From positions 18,651,969 through 18,715,968 of the forward strand of contig NC_064035.1 of assembly GCF_932526225.1 (NCBI RefSeq): 64,000 nucleotides of DNA, given 5' to 3'. Positions 31,273 through 45,000 of the stretch are shown piece by piece (the stretch's first letter is position 1; each line of letters begins with the position of its first letter). Source of the stretch: Nematostella vectensis (taxonomy: Eukaryota > Cnidaria > Anthozoa > Actiniaria > Edwardsiidae). A program made the translations under genes and the position numbers. The notes under the pieces are model-generated. The model did not search any database, had not been told where the DNA came from, and saw nothing but the letters and a program-made list of their open reading frames with translations.

Positions 31273-34200
31273 TCATATTCGTATGACGTAGGAATCACTA
31301 GAAAAGAAAAAAAAGAACACACCAAACCATAAACCTGAGCTCTCCAACCACGGTTCCGCGGGAATTTTATCACTCGAACGAAAACAGCGCGAGTAGGAGT
31401 AGAGAGATATATAAACATTTCAGGCCATGACAGCCGTAAAAGAAAATTGTTTTTATCAGAACATTGGTTGTGGTGTGTGTTAATGATTGATGTGAGCCTC
31501 TATGATGGAAACATAGTGGTCTCTAGGGAGATGCGTGGGAAACTAATAACTAATCAAGTTGTCCTCTTGTGAACGGTCCATCCAAAACAATTTTTAACAC
31601 AATATTTCGCCCGTAATTTCGTCTAGATGAGATCAATAAAGTGAAATATAAGGTTTTTTGTGACAAAAGTAATTCAGCAAATGTATTTTCGATCTTCTCT
31701 CGCATGAGCGGTTGACATTCCTTCATACAGCACGAGGATGTCCTCCTCATCCTTGCAAATGGATGTGCGTTATCTTTTCTTTTCTATATTTTAAAACTTC
31801 TATCTTCGGCGAGACAAAAAAAAAAAAACAAAAAAAAATACACATGCATATATATATAAAAAAATACAGTCCGCGTCCGAAAAAACTTTTGTCCGGATCC
31901 GTGTTTCATTATGCAGAGAGAGTGAGCAATTTGAGTTTTATCCTCTGATAATAAAAAAATGATTGTAACAAAAAATGCAATGGGTGTCTTTGGGGTAAGG
32001 GTTGATATGAGTGTATATTGGGGGTCGTAATAGTGGCATGACTTGTACCTGTGAGTTATGTACCGCACCCAGCGGAACGGATGGTAGGCTTTCTCCTTCT
32101 CGTAAACTTTCAAGGATCGAATTTGAAGACCGGAGCAGATGTACATAGGGATCTCAAAGTCTAAACTATAAACAAAATACAGAGAAACTTTCCATTAGAG
32201 ATTTCAACATAATTTTGCAGGCGTGTAGCCATCTTAGAGATGCTTGCAGGGGGGGGGGGGGGGGGGTGTATATGCCTATGCTATATTTACACTCCCCCTC
32301 AGCAAATAACTATGCACCTGTTTTGGATATTTTACCTGACAGGTCCAAGTTCTTTCCGTGCTGACTTCGCCTTGTCTTTCAATTTGAGCTGAAACAAAAC
32401 CAGGTAATCTATCTGTTGTTTCCCTCGAAGTTGCAATTTATAATCCACTCTGATCAATACCCCCTGCAATTTCTAGCCTTGCGAAGTATACCCCACCCTA
32501 GTAATAATTATAATATCTTGCAAAAATATTTTTGAGTATAGTCCAAGAAGGGCTCCATCTCCTCTCCACCGAGGTACCCCACACCCACCAGAGCTTCCAG
32601 TTCAGGGGTGAAAAATTAAAGCATAGACTAAAAGCATAGTTAGAAATGCTGGCCTAATTATGGGAAACATTTCTAGCCCTGGAAGGCAAGCCCCCACCAC
32701 TGATAACAAAACATGTATTTGCTTTTTTCCTTTTGACATATTCAATTTCAAATAGAGGGTAGACATACTGCTAGTCCATAAAATCTAGGTGACATAATTG
32801 TACCTTGATATTGATAGCGACTTCAGCTCCACCTCGGATTGACTTGACCTGCCAGAGCAACAACTTTTCAGCTGTTTTGTACTCTGCAGAGTGGCCAGCA
32901 TGGCCCACATCATGTGACAAACTAAAAAGAATTGATAACAGTCAGGCAAAGACCATATGACAAAGTAGGAAATAAGAGTTGTGAACATTTAGAGAAATCA
33001 TCATGTGATAGATTAGAAAAAATTGATAACAGTCAGGCAAAAACCATATAACAATCTAGAAAATAGGAGTTGTGAACATTTAGAGAAATCATCATGTGAC
33101 AGACTAATAAGTGAGAATTGTATAGCTTTCAGACAAAGAGCATGTGACAAAGGTAATGAGAATTTTGAACATTTAGACAAGCATAATGAGAGAAACTAGA
33201 CATCAAGAATTGTATTCAGACAAACATTATGTGACTACAGTGTTTTTAGGGACCGATGCTAACAAACTTTCAAAGCAAAAATGAACAAAAGGATTTTCAG
33301 CATTATTTGATACCAATTATTGTTAATCTGGTGTGCACGAAAGATTTACATATACCTTTCAGTTGACTTTGGTACTGGTACCCTCACAATGATGTTGTTG
33401 CTTGAGCTAAATAATAATAAAACATATTTTTTTAAAGCATTAGAAACAGTTCTGGGCACAAATTGGGAGGCGCTAGCAGATAGGTGGTAGCCCCATTGGG
33501 CAACAGGCAATGCTTTGCACAGAAAGGAGCATAAAAAACAAGGTGATTAGGGAATCTTGAGTGTACAGCGCGTGGTGCTGGGAAAAAGAGTAACAAGTCA
33601 TAAGCATCTCTCTGATATTTTTTAGCACTTGGTATTGTCCCCTCCCCTCTAAGCAAGGGAATCTTTTTACCACAGGAAGCCTGTGTAGCTATTTCTATTT
33701 ACTCTCAGGTTTCCTAACTTCTAGAGACACCTTCAGAGGAGGCTATGGAGGTGGTAGCAGATTCAGCTGAAGTGAAAGGAAACAGATGTGACAGGGTCTT
33801 GCCACCTCCCACCTCCCGTTTTTGTTGTTAAGTGCTTCTATACCTTACTTGACTAACTTACCTACTAGAAGGAATGTTACAGCGAAGCTTAAGCATAACC
33901 TCAATATATCTGATGAAAAAATGTAGTTTTGATGTTATCTAAATGCTCTTTTTGCCAAACATTCAATTGAAGGTTCAAGATGACCGTTGTCAGATTTGAA
34001 TGTACCATACCTTGCCTCCTCATTCTCATCAACAAATGTGATAATACTGAATGGTAGGGTAGTTTCTAGCTCTCCTGCAACTCTGTAACTCATGACTGTG
34101 AACTAAAACCATTGGAAAGATCAATAATAAAAATGCAGCTCCTTAAACCCATAGTTTAATCATAGTTTAATAACTTTATGTGGCACATCATGTATGTGCC

Positions 34201-34991
34201 ACATAAGAAGATGAAAAAAGTTTGTTATTGCAAATTTATGTTTATAAGAATTTAGCATGAATTTCTGATAAGGAAACTGTAAGTAGGACTAAAAAAATCA
34301 AACACAAGACTTAAGTGTCTATGTTTATTATGGTTTATAATTAGATATACTTAGATTAGATTTAGGTTTCTTCTCTTTTTGCCCTTTCCTTTTGGTTTGC
34401 AAAAGGCTCAATTTGAACTGCTACTGTAAGTGTATTTGATAAGAAATTTTCCTTACTTGTTCCTCCATATTGGGGAACATAATTCTATTGGGCGACAACT
34501 GGTTAGCTTTAACACACAAAACTTCACTTGTACACCACATTCTAAAATGTGAAAGCATGTTAAATTAAGGTAATTTAGCAGAACAAACTTCTCGAACACA
34601 TAACAACAAGGGATAAAACAGGGTAGAAGTTAATTCTGTACCTCGCCATCAGGTGGTAGGACAGATAAGGTACGTGAAGACTCAAACTCATCTAGGTTCA
34701 CAGACTTGTGGAAGTTACAGTCTGCAAGCTTGACTCCCATACTTGAAACTTAAGAAGATAACCATGGGTAAGAACCAGGGTGAGGCTGCAGGCCTCAGTT
34801 GGAATGGAAAGGGGGGCTCTCCATAAAGTTGATTGGCGTGGTCAGCATATCTTTTTATATGTTCAAAGATTCTGCTATCCATTAGTCATCCTAAGGAGAC
34901 TAGGGTTTGTGATCACCATCTGGACTATATTTTATTGTGTTTGTAAGTTTAACCATTTTGAAGTGTTGTTCTTGGTTTCAATAGTGATTGC

Positions 34992-35048
<57 letters not shown>

Positions 35049-38000
35049 ACTTAAGATTTAAACATTGCCCCTATCACATTTTTGTGTTTCCTTGTCTTTT
35101 TTCCCCAGTTTTTCCTCAGTGGAAAAGGTTTACCTTGGGAAGGCATATCAGCATTGCCAACAGTAAGATCCTCAGTCAAAGCTATCCTCACATCAGGGCT
35201 ACCAGTGAGAAAACTCTTCATCTGAATACATCCATCTATATCACTGCGCAGAATGCTTCCCTGCAATGCAATTAAAAAAGAAAATCAGAGAATCAGTCAC
35301 TTCTTTAAAAAGAATTATTGGTGATATTTACCCAATCATTTGCATGCATGTTTTATTTATTACACTTAATGCATTATTTGTGAGAGGAAAAATTGTGTTT
35401 TCGTATCGACGGATAGACCTTATCATTTGTAACATAGATATTTGCTGCCATTTCACTTACATTTGGACTGATAAGCACAGTAAGTCTTTCAAGAAGATCC
35501 ACAAATATCTCATTTTTGTGACTTTTTCTGAATATCTGTTCAAACAAAAACAAAAAAGATCATATTTGCATAACCATCAGATCAGGCCCTTTCAAGGCAT
35601 TTTCTCCTGTTTTTTAATGTCTCGTACATTTACTGTATATTTGGCTGCTAGAAAGGCCACCCTCCTTGCTATGTCCCTGCAGATTGTTATCTAAATTCAA
35701 AATGCCATGTGTTCAGTGATCTGTATATAATACCATATTTCTATTGAGTATTCACAGGGTTGCAAATACCTGTCAACTCTCCTGCATTATGCGGAGAGTC
35801 TCTAGACTTCATGGAGCACCAAATATCCCAGTTTTTAGTGATTTTTTATTGCTCCCGAAAAATCCTTCTATAGAAAATCGCTATTTTGACTATTTTCAAT
35901 AAGTAATAAATAATAATAATTCCTTGGGTAGCAACATTTATTGAACATGCATGGGGGATCTATATTGTGTACTTTCTAAAGGTCAAACATCTGCTAATTG
36001 GCTCAATGATAGCAGGAAGGCTGTTTAGCCGCTTTAGCTGCGAGCCCCCTTTGAGGGTATACCCCACCCCTTCCCCCCACTTCTCCTCTAAAAAATTCTC
36101 AAGCCTTGAGATTTTCTGGGGTTGACAGGTATGCTATGGAGGTGATGAGCCTGCTGTCTTGTGGCTAACATTAGGGAGGTTCCCTTGAGCCTTCCTGGGC
36201 ATGTCCCAGATTATTAAGTAGGATTAATTTATACCTCATTTGTCTTGTGTGGAACTACAGGCTTATTAGCTGCTGTACTTGGAAGAGACATTCTCTCTGT
36301 TCCATACTGTCCCATCATAGAAAGCAAAAACAAAATGTAACAACATCCTCATATCTAAACAAAATGTGAAACATAATGAGGTTTACTGCATTCTCTTTAA
36401 AAGATCTTAAAATAATTCTTGGAAGAAATTTTAGATTAATAAAAAAGGTTTATGTCTGATCTTTAAGATTTTAATACTCTTATTTTGCCATTTAAGAAGA
36501 TATTGAATTGAATAATCACAACTCCTTGTATTGTGGTAACATGAGAGAATGCAGTAGCAGATTTACAGGGGGGTTCCCCGGGGCTTCCCTTTGTAACTAT
36601 TTTCATTGTGTCTGTTTATTCCAAAACCTTTGCAAAGGTAAAATAATGACAATAATTTTTGGGTCCCCCCCCCCCCTTGCGAAAAAGCTAGATCCGCCCC
36701 TGGAATGCCATTGAGGTGTACATGGGCAGACCCAGACTCTATAACAGGGGGTGGACAAATAAATAAACAATCATGAAAGGGGGTGATAGGTCAAAGAATG
36801 TACAAGAATTTCCTAAAAATGGGAGGGGGGATCTATCCCCCTTGACGTACCACATTGCCCCCTGAGCACTGCCAGACGGACTGTCCAGAATTTTCCACCA
36901 GCTCAGGCTGGTTGAATACATATGCCTTTAAAGCTTCAGTCGAGGTTGCCTGGACATAACCAAAGTCCTTTAACAGGAAACAGACTAGTTTTAATAATCC
37001 AGTAAAATTCCTTGTGTTGTCAAAGCAATGTTTGACTACATACTAAAACCTCATCCAGTAATTCATAGATCAGAGGTAAGTTGCATTTGATGGCCTCTTC
37101 ATTAATGATTCCACAATAGTCCTTGCACAAATTGCAGACCCTATAGAAAAGTATACAAAGTAAAAAACAAATATACTAAATAAGGACCTGTGGTATAAAA
37201 GGCGCGGACCTGGTCCAAGTCGTCACTTTGAACATTTCTTAATTGAAAATAATGTTTTTTTACACACAAGGAAATACGCTGAACTGCTTGGAATTTGTTT
37301 TCTACAATTTGTTTTCTACAAAAACTTTTCTACAAAAACTACAATCTTCATTTCTTATCTGTCCAGTTCTCAGGGAAGATTGAAAAATTAGCTGTTTTTG
37401 CCCTAAATGATGTTTTTAGACATAACTTTGAACTCTGCACTCAACAAAATCTAGCGTGAATAATGACCAGGTGAACACCTTTTATACAACAGGTCCATGT
37501 TTAAACATTTCTGGTGTATACATCTACTTCATTAGATATAGAGTGCCTCTATTATAAACATAATGCAAATGCAAAAGTTGGGTAAAAAAATGTTTTACAG
37601 AAGGCTAAAAAAACGCCTTCAAAAACAGGCAGACTAGAACAGCTTCTGCTTCTTTTTTGGTTCATTTTTTTTTTATTGCAAAGCTAGAATTTTTTTTTGG
37701 CTTCAAACACACCATATCAATTGGCTAAAAATTCAGGATATTTTTTTACCAAAATCTGGGAGACTAAAAACAAAGTGAAAATTGGGAGACTACAAAAAAA
37801 AGTTTACTGACTTCGCATATACTCTCTTACTGGTGAGTAGCCCTCACCAGTGAACACAGAGGAAAAATGTGATGATTGCCTGCTTATAGATGAACATTGT
37901 TTGATAGTTAACCTATTTACACACTTTTTGCTGACAATCAAATTTAAGAGGAAAATACTATAAGGAATGTTTATTAACAAAAAAAAATCCAATAATAAAA

Positions 38001-38835
38001 ATAGAATATGAAGATGCATGACACAACAGGATGTATGAGGGAGAGGTGTCTCTTCGAACACTGCTTATAAGAATGTTCCATTATATTCCCATTAGGAGCG
38101 ATTTGACTGTACCTAGACAACACCTCTACTGCAAATGCTGAAGATAAGTTGAACTTCGAGGTGCACACAAAGAATAGGCCATTCCGCTTTATAAAGATGA
38201 AGTTCAGTCCTTCAACATTCTGCTTTCAAACAATAGGTTCAGAATGAATTATTATAATATAGAATTGTGATAATATAGAATCTGATTTGAAGTGGCTGGG
38301 AGACCCATGCTCATATTTTTTTCCTTTTTTTTTTGGGTGGGGGAAGGGGAGCATTCCCTTTCATACAGTCATCCTTTATAAAATTAAGACTCTTCTTGGG
38401 GGGTGGGGTTGGATAGCAGCTGCCATTCGCTACATAATGCCCTAAGAAAAGGCTTGCAAGGCGAGTACTCTCCCTCCCTCCCAATCCCAAGTGTGGGTGG
38501 GCGTGGGGGTCTGGAACTCAAGCCAGACTTCTCACCCAGATACAACCAAAGATTATTCATATAATAATAATAATCAAGTCATATAAAAGCAATAAGTCTC
38601 ACAAAAATCGGCGGTAATTTTTCCTTGGTGCTTCTGATCTTCTTGTAAAATATCTCCGGCGATCCTTTCGCAGTCTCGCCGCGGTCTGAGGTTTGAAAGT
38701 AAAGGATAATGACATGGGAAAAATATTGAAAAAGCAAAATAGCTTTATCTACAGTACTATTGGAAACAAAAGGATACAATCTCTGTATATAAGCGGATCT
38801 CCTCGAGGAGAAATAATAAAGAATTCACTCAACAT
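31273..38835 (-). CDS. AP4M1: AP-4 adaptor complex mu subunit, 16 coding exons
   Basis: Coding exons in order: 38835-38778, 38685-38603, 38219-38113, 37140-37044, 36967-36851, 36306-36235, 35535-35461, 35260-35134, 34748-34642, 34102-34011, 33909-33862, 33406-33356, 32921-32804, 32388-32336, 32165-32049, 31297-31273. Every junction is GT-AG and in phase; the total is 1,347 nt (448 residues; human AP4M1 is about 453). The N-terminus (MLSEFFIISPRGDPLIYRD) is the longin-like half. YELLDEVLDFGYVQATSTE is the AP mu signature. The mu homology domain carries SVNLDEFESSR and WVRYITHSDSYVIRI at the C-terminus, like other AP-4 mu chains. AP-4 is a clathrin-independent coat at the trans-Golgi; mu binds tyrosine-based sorting signals. 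An in-frame ATG upstream (38958) was rejected because the family starts at MLSEFF. The gene is divergent from HNRNPU. Confidence 0.95.
34993..35047. repeat. (TTGA)n microsatellite in an AP4M1 intron
   Basis: About 13 uninterrupted copies of the tetranucleotide, within the intron between the coding exons at 35134 and 34748. Confidence 0.95.
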
Positions 38836-39038
38836 TTTAGATTTTTTTCCAGAAGCATGTTTATGGGCAATACCGCGAGAGGTTGGGGCTAGCGCATGCG
38901 TACTCTTCGGTTTGAAGTTCGCGGGGGATCGAGTTCCACACGTGTGACGACGCATCATTTGCTTGGGGTCGAAGCTGTTGTATTTAGTCTTTTCAGCTCA
39001 ATAATCCTCGAAAAGTGGTACATTTTACAGTGTAAATC
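38836..39038. promoter_or_regulatory. Bidirectional promoter region between AP4M1 and HNRNPU
   Basis: Only 203 bp separate the two start codons, which point away from each other. The interval contains CG dinucleotides and the phrases GCGCATGCGT and CACACGTGTGACG, and no obvious TATA box. A 3' splice-like CATTTTACAG (ends 39030) precedes the HNRNPU start by 8 nt. Shared regulation is inferred from the arrangement. Confidence 0.6.
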
Positions 39039-42000
39039 ATGAGTGAACTAACTCCTGCTTCTGCCAAGAAGCTGAAAGTTGCCGAGTTAAGGGCAGAGCT
39101 TACCAAACTAGGCCTCGAAACTAAAGGCACCAAGCCAATCTTGTTGGAACGTTTACTCGGCGCCTTGAAGGATGGCGTTGTAGAGGGAAATGAAACGGAG
39201 GGCGGCCAGGAAGAGCTTAATACTTCCCAGGACAGCCAGGATGAATCTATGACGGCTGAAGAGACGGATGAACCTCCAAACGATGAGGAAATGTCCCAGG
39301 AAAAGGCTCCGATTGAAGAAAGTTCCAAAAACGATGAGACCCCCGCTGTGGCTGTTGATGAAGGCTTAAAAAAACAACCCGTAGCCGAGGAAAAAGCGGT
39401 AGATAATACTGCCGAATCTGTCGCCGAAGACAAAACTGAAGCTTCAGCCGAACCTACCCCAGAGGTTAAAACCGATGAAGGGTCAGTGGGTAAAGGCAGC
39501 GAAGAACCAGCGAAGAAAGAAGATTCCAGTGTTGCTGTGTCGGACGAGAAAGTGAAACAGGCAGATAAGGAGGGCAAACAAGACGAAGAAGCAATGGACC
39601 AAACAAATGTCGAAGCCGCGAAAACAGTAACCACCCCAACTAAAGGTAAATAGCCAACTTATTTTACTCAATATATAATATAATCTTGTCTTATAGAAAA
39701 CCTTTTAATCGGCGATATTCTCTACACACCCCCATTGCCCTTTTTACTTCTGAGAACGAGAGTTCAGTATTTCTGAATAACGAGCTACATGTCCACGGTC
39801 ATTGCATTGATATAGTATTACGTACCGTAATGGCACTGAGATCAAACAGGTTTTGGGGCGAATTTCGTTTTCTCTGGGATATCAATTGTTACTGATACAA
39901 GCGTACGATACGAGACTTGTTCGAGAATCTCTTTAAAGTGGATATAACATGGCCTATGTGTGTAGAATGGTTTTGCTATACACAGACCATTTGAAGTCTA
40001 TTATACCTAGTCTATATAACCTTTAAGAATTGATAGATTTAGTCCAATTTTTATATCTTCTTATACCAAATAGTATCCTCTTCACATGGATAGTAGAAAA
40101 TTTGCGTTCACAGTAAAAGTAAATAAAATCTGCAATATTGAGGTATTAATAATTATAACTAGAAGTTCTCAGGGAGAAGTGCTCGAGCGTATTGGTACGT
40201 ACAAGGGAGACTAATGTTTGCTTGAGTTAATCGACAGTCCTTGACCTCCCTTGATAAATTACAAAAAAATATATCCTAATAACAACTGGTCATGACAGTC
40301 ACCCAGAAAAGAGAAAAGGACCGCAATAAAATTCAGAAAACTTGAGGCAAAAAAGAGCCTCCCCCTCTCTGTTTTGTCCGGCAGGCTGCAGCTCCGAGAA
40401 GCTCTGTGGCCGGGGAAAAGATATAAACGGTCGAGAATAATAAATTCAGGGTCACTGAGCAGCTTTGGATAACCCCCAAATCAGTACAGGAATCGTTAAC
40501 AATGTCAGTAAATTTAAAATGATAAAAATTGTCTTCAGGATGGATATATTTCGTTTTCCATATACCATTCTCTTTGTTATTTCGCACAAACCATATGCTT
40601 GGGCACCCGACCCATCCTCGTTCCCAGGGTCCCACCCTCCCCTACCCCCAGGGGCAAGGGGGATATGAGGGGAAGACCCTGGGCCCGAGGATGAACCCCA
40701 AAGTTTTCACTTCTGCCTAAACCATGCAATGTCATATCTTTACAAATCGAATGTTCATAGCTTCGAATCAAGGAGTTTTTGTTATTGTTGATTTATAACT
40801 TGTCTATGATTGTCAATAAAAACAGTGTTACATGCTGTACATAATTTTGCAGTTGGCACAGCATTCTAAATAGTAGTTTAGCTTGCGGAATGGAGATGAT
40901 GCAGAATTTCTAAGACCTAAAGTATCTTTACGATCACTTTGACTGATAATGTAACACCCTTGTTTATCATTGTTTATACATTGAAGACATCATTTCTCAA
41001 TCTCACTTTTCCAGCAATGTTTCAGCTTGCTGTAGTTCACTTCCACATGGCCACGCTCTTGTTTGAAGGACTTTGAAGTTTTTCTCTCACATGATTAGTC
41101 TTGTGTTTGATATAATTTATCTCCTAGACCATCACCATGCAATGTCATATTTTTACAGATCAAATATTCATAGTTTCCAATCCTGGCAAGGAGTTTTTGT
41201 GATTGCTCATTTCAATGATGCATGAAAAATATGCTGTACATAATTTTGCAGCTTGCTGCAGTTCGCTTCAACATGACCACACCTTTGAAGAACTTATTAT
41301 TTTTTCCTCACCCTGGCCATGAGTTCTTTTATTTGCTGGTTGTTGAATTTCAGAAGAAACTTCAGTTTTTGGTGTTTACTTCAATTTCTTTTGTGATGAT
41401 TTTCCATTAACTTATATTTCAAGATTGCAGCTGTAAATAGAAAGAAATAATGTTTGATATAATTGTATATTTTATAGGTACATTCTGTGAATGTACTTAC
41501 CTGAATATCTCTAAGATGAAATAGGGCCAAGACAAAACTCAAGCTTAGGGGCTTTGTATATTTTTTGCCTATTCCATGCAAACTTTACTTTTAAAAAAAA
41601 CTGTCAGTTAGCTGTTGGTAGGTCATTGGTATGACATTCTCTGCTTGTTTAATAAGCTTCTTATTCACAACTTTGTAGTTGGTTGTAAATTCAACAAAAT
41701 TAAGATTAAATACTTCTGGTGACTTGTCATAGTCAGTGCGATTGGCATAAACATCAAGAGGGGAGTACTCAGAGCACAAAGTACCACCTGGCTCGGCAGA
41801 AAAAAAGTCGAGTTGTCACCCTTTCTGTACTCTGAAAGGCAGCAGTTGACACGCTTCGATAGCCGTGATGAATAAAACCGATCAAATGTCAGGTATAGTT
41901 TTCTCACTTACCAAATAATCTTGTAATTTCGTCATGTTTGTGTAGTCAAAGAAGCTCTGATCATCGGAAAATGTCGCTAAATGAAGACGTGCTGCGAGCC

Positions 42001-45000
42001 ATGCTACATTGATTTCAACAGGGAGCCCAAAACTGTCCACAAATGCCGTCTGTTCTTCCTAATGAGTCGAGTATGAAATATGCATAGAATAATAATTGTT
42101 CATGGGGGGAGGGGATGGGAGGTTTTCACTTCCAAGATGGCGACTGTAGCCACAGGGAGCCCAAAACTGTCTTCAGATGCCGTCCGTTCGCCCAAATAAA
42201 TCGAGTATGATGAACATAGTGAGCTCTGCGAGATTGGTTTTGCTCTCGCTCGCTAACACTCGCTCGAGCAATTATTTATCAAAATATATGCACATGGTAT
42301 GCTAGCCCTGTCTTCTTAGTTGTTGCTGAAAATAGTTGTGTGGTTACAAGCTTACCATCATCTTTATATCTCAACCTGATAGTCAACTAATTATTCAACT
42401 TCTCAAAAACAAACCTGCAACGTTTTCAGTTTGTTAGCTAGACTACAGACTTCAGGGCCCCAACCAGGCTTATTCGCAATTTCATTGTATATTTACTGGC
42501 TGATTCTATGAAAATTGAGGTGTGAAGTCCCAATTGGACCTGTATTCTGTAGATGCTTCCAAGTTTAAGGAAATTTTGTTCTTTTAGATTTTCCCCTCAA
42601 CACAGAAAACAAATCCATTGTGCATGGCCAGGATAATGAGCAACAATTTTCAAAGCTCTGTAGTAAATTCTAATTTCAGTCGCATTCAATTTCTTTTTCA
42701 GAATTTGAAAACTTGTCTATGCTTAATTTTGCTATAGGTGAAAGGTTATAGGGCCTTGTTTTATGTTCTGCAATAGCATTATATGCTATTATATCTCCAG
42801 CAAATTGTTGAAAATAACATGTCATCCATCTAAAAACTAAATAAACTATTAAAAGAACAAACTTTCTGTGTTATCCCATACATCCAGTAGTTCATCAGTA
42901 GCTTATAGGTGGCTAATTGTTGCTGACTTTTTTTCCAGCCTGTTTTAGTTTTGCTCTGGTGTGCTCTAAAGCATTGTTTTATAACCCATGTTTGAAGAAT
43001 TGTTGTTACCATCCCCTGGGAATATCAAGTGTCTAATTTGGGATATCAGGGTTCAAAACTGTTTTATAACCCATGTTTGAAGAATTGTTGTTACCATCCC
43101 CTGGGAATATCAAGTGTCTAATTTGGGATATCAGGGTTCAAAACTGCGACTCTTTTTTCTGTATTCCCCTCTAATATTTTGAGTATGCAGGCTTTTTTTC
43201 ACCAAAATCGACAAAGCGGGCAAAACATAACAGATTTAAAAAAATATTTTGAACCTTGGATATCGTTACATCAGAAGACAGCAATTTTAAGGGCCTTAAC
43301 CAAAAGAAGTTTTGTGAGTCCAGGCACTCTCTATGCCTATAAGTTAGGAGCAGGGTTTTGGTTCCATAATGCAGGAGCTGACTGTGTAACATTCTCAGAA
43401 ATATAATTCTTTCATTAAGCAATGATGGTGTATATACCTTGAACCATGATTGTATTAGGTTATATTTGATTTATAAGCTTGCTTACAATTCCCTGAACCT
43501 CTTTATTTAGCCAAGTAAATATATACAAATTCATGTTTATGATAAGTGGATTGTTTTTATCATACTTGGTTGAGCTTGGATAGTGTCGCAATGAATATTT
43601 TAACCTTTTGATCAGAAAGACTGTGATACAAATCATGAACTACCATTGCTCAATCCCCTGGCATACTGGCCTTTGCATAGTATATAGTACAATATTCAGT
43701 AAATGCTCATTTCTCTGCCTTTGCAGAAATCTACTTGGCTTCTGTCATATGAGTTCTACACATTTATTCACAGTGTACTATTCATGGAAATAATAAAGAA
43801 AAAATATCACCTGTGCATTAGAACATGCTCATATTTGTAATATACACAATAAGAAGTCTTTTTAATAGCCTGTAAATTTCATTTTATGGTTTGTGCCAAA
43901 GTGTACTTCTTTTGTACTGCTTTGTCAAAATTAATATAACTTACAAAATAGGCAGTTGAGGTCATCTAAAGGTGTCAGTTTGTAAAGTAGTTGCCTTGCT
44001 ATAGGAGCTTCCCGCAATGTATTGTGTTGTGTGTTCCTCTCCATAACCATATCTGATTTTCAGCAACTGAGCTAGCTCCATGTATGGATGCCATCTGTGG
44101 ACATGTGCGATGCCGTTGGAATGTGCCCTGGGGCAAGCTCCTTGTAAAGGCAGGTTCACCCTCGTAGCCCAGGTTAAAACTAACCACCGGTGCAATGAGT
44201 TTGTTCAAGACCCATGGTGGATGGAACGCAAGGAAGCCCTAACATGGATTCTTGCAATATCTGAAGATGAATATGAAAAATATGTCATTCAATAATCAAA
44301 ACTGACGGATAATAAACAACTATTTGTATCGCCTGGTGCGATATGTTTTTCTGCTGTGAAAATGAGTTATGCATCAGCAAGAGAAATGAGTACCTATCCT
44401 GAGAAGCTATTAACACTGATGATGTTTGATAACCATCCCAAGCTTGCAACTCTTGTTTAATGGGCATCAAATTTAGTTGCCTACATGTTTCGCTTTTGCA
44501 TTAATTGCAAGGCAAAGTTCGTGGGAAAGTTGTTAAATATAATATACCAGGAGCAAAGAAATATTGCTGGCCTTGACACATTCCACTATAAGTAGCTGAT
44601 AACATCCCACTCTAGAATACTTCCATAGCCATTTGAGTTCCTTATAATAATAATGTTTTGGTTTGTGATTGCAGAGGGTGATGAAGTCAAGGAGGAGAGT
44701 GTCCCCAGGGACGATCCTGAGATTCCTATTTATCTGAGGTACCTATACTTATACACTATATTTTTAAAATGTTTCTTTTGTGATACACATAAAATAAATT
44801 CTTACACCAGTAAACAAGTGATTCGATTGATTTTAGCACAGTGGAGCCCGAGCCTGATGTTGAACTAGATGACTCCCTTGTGGTCCTTGACAAATGTAAG
44901 TCATTCTCATTTTAGTACAGTCGAACCTCTATTAAGCGGTCACCCTCGGGACTTAGCTGAGTGACCGCTTAATAGAGGTTGACCGTTTAATAGAGGTTTT

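Noticed and set aside
34450..34550. Exon-like block in an AP4M1 intron (acceptor TTAAAG, donor GTAAGG)
   Set aside because: Its 50-nt length would break the frame between GE and FTVMSY, which join directly in the family.
35266..35694. 142-codon plus-strand frame
   Set aside because: Lies across AP4M1 exon 35461-35535 in antisense and intron; no family features.
38749..38958. AP4M1 start at the upstream ATG (MMRRHTCG)
   Set aside because: AP-4 mu chains begin at the equivalent of MLSEFF; the extra 41 residues lie in the promoter interval.
38993..39634. 213-codon minus-strand frame opposite HNRNPU exon 1
   Set aside because: Antisense shadow of the Glu/Lys-rich SAP exon; Ser/Phe-rich composition is what complementing acidic codons gives.
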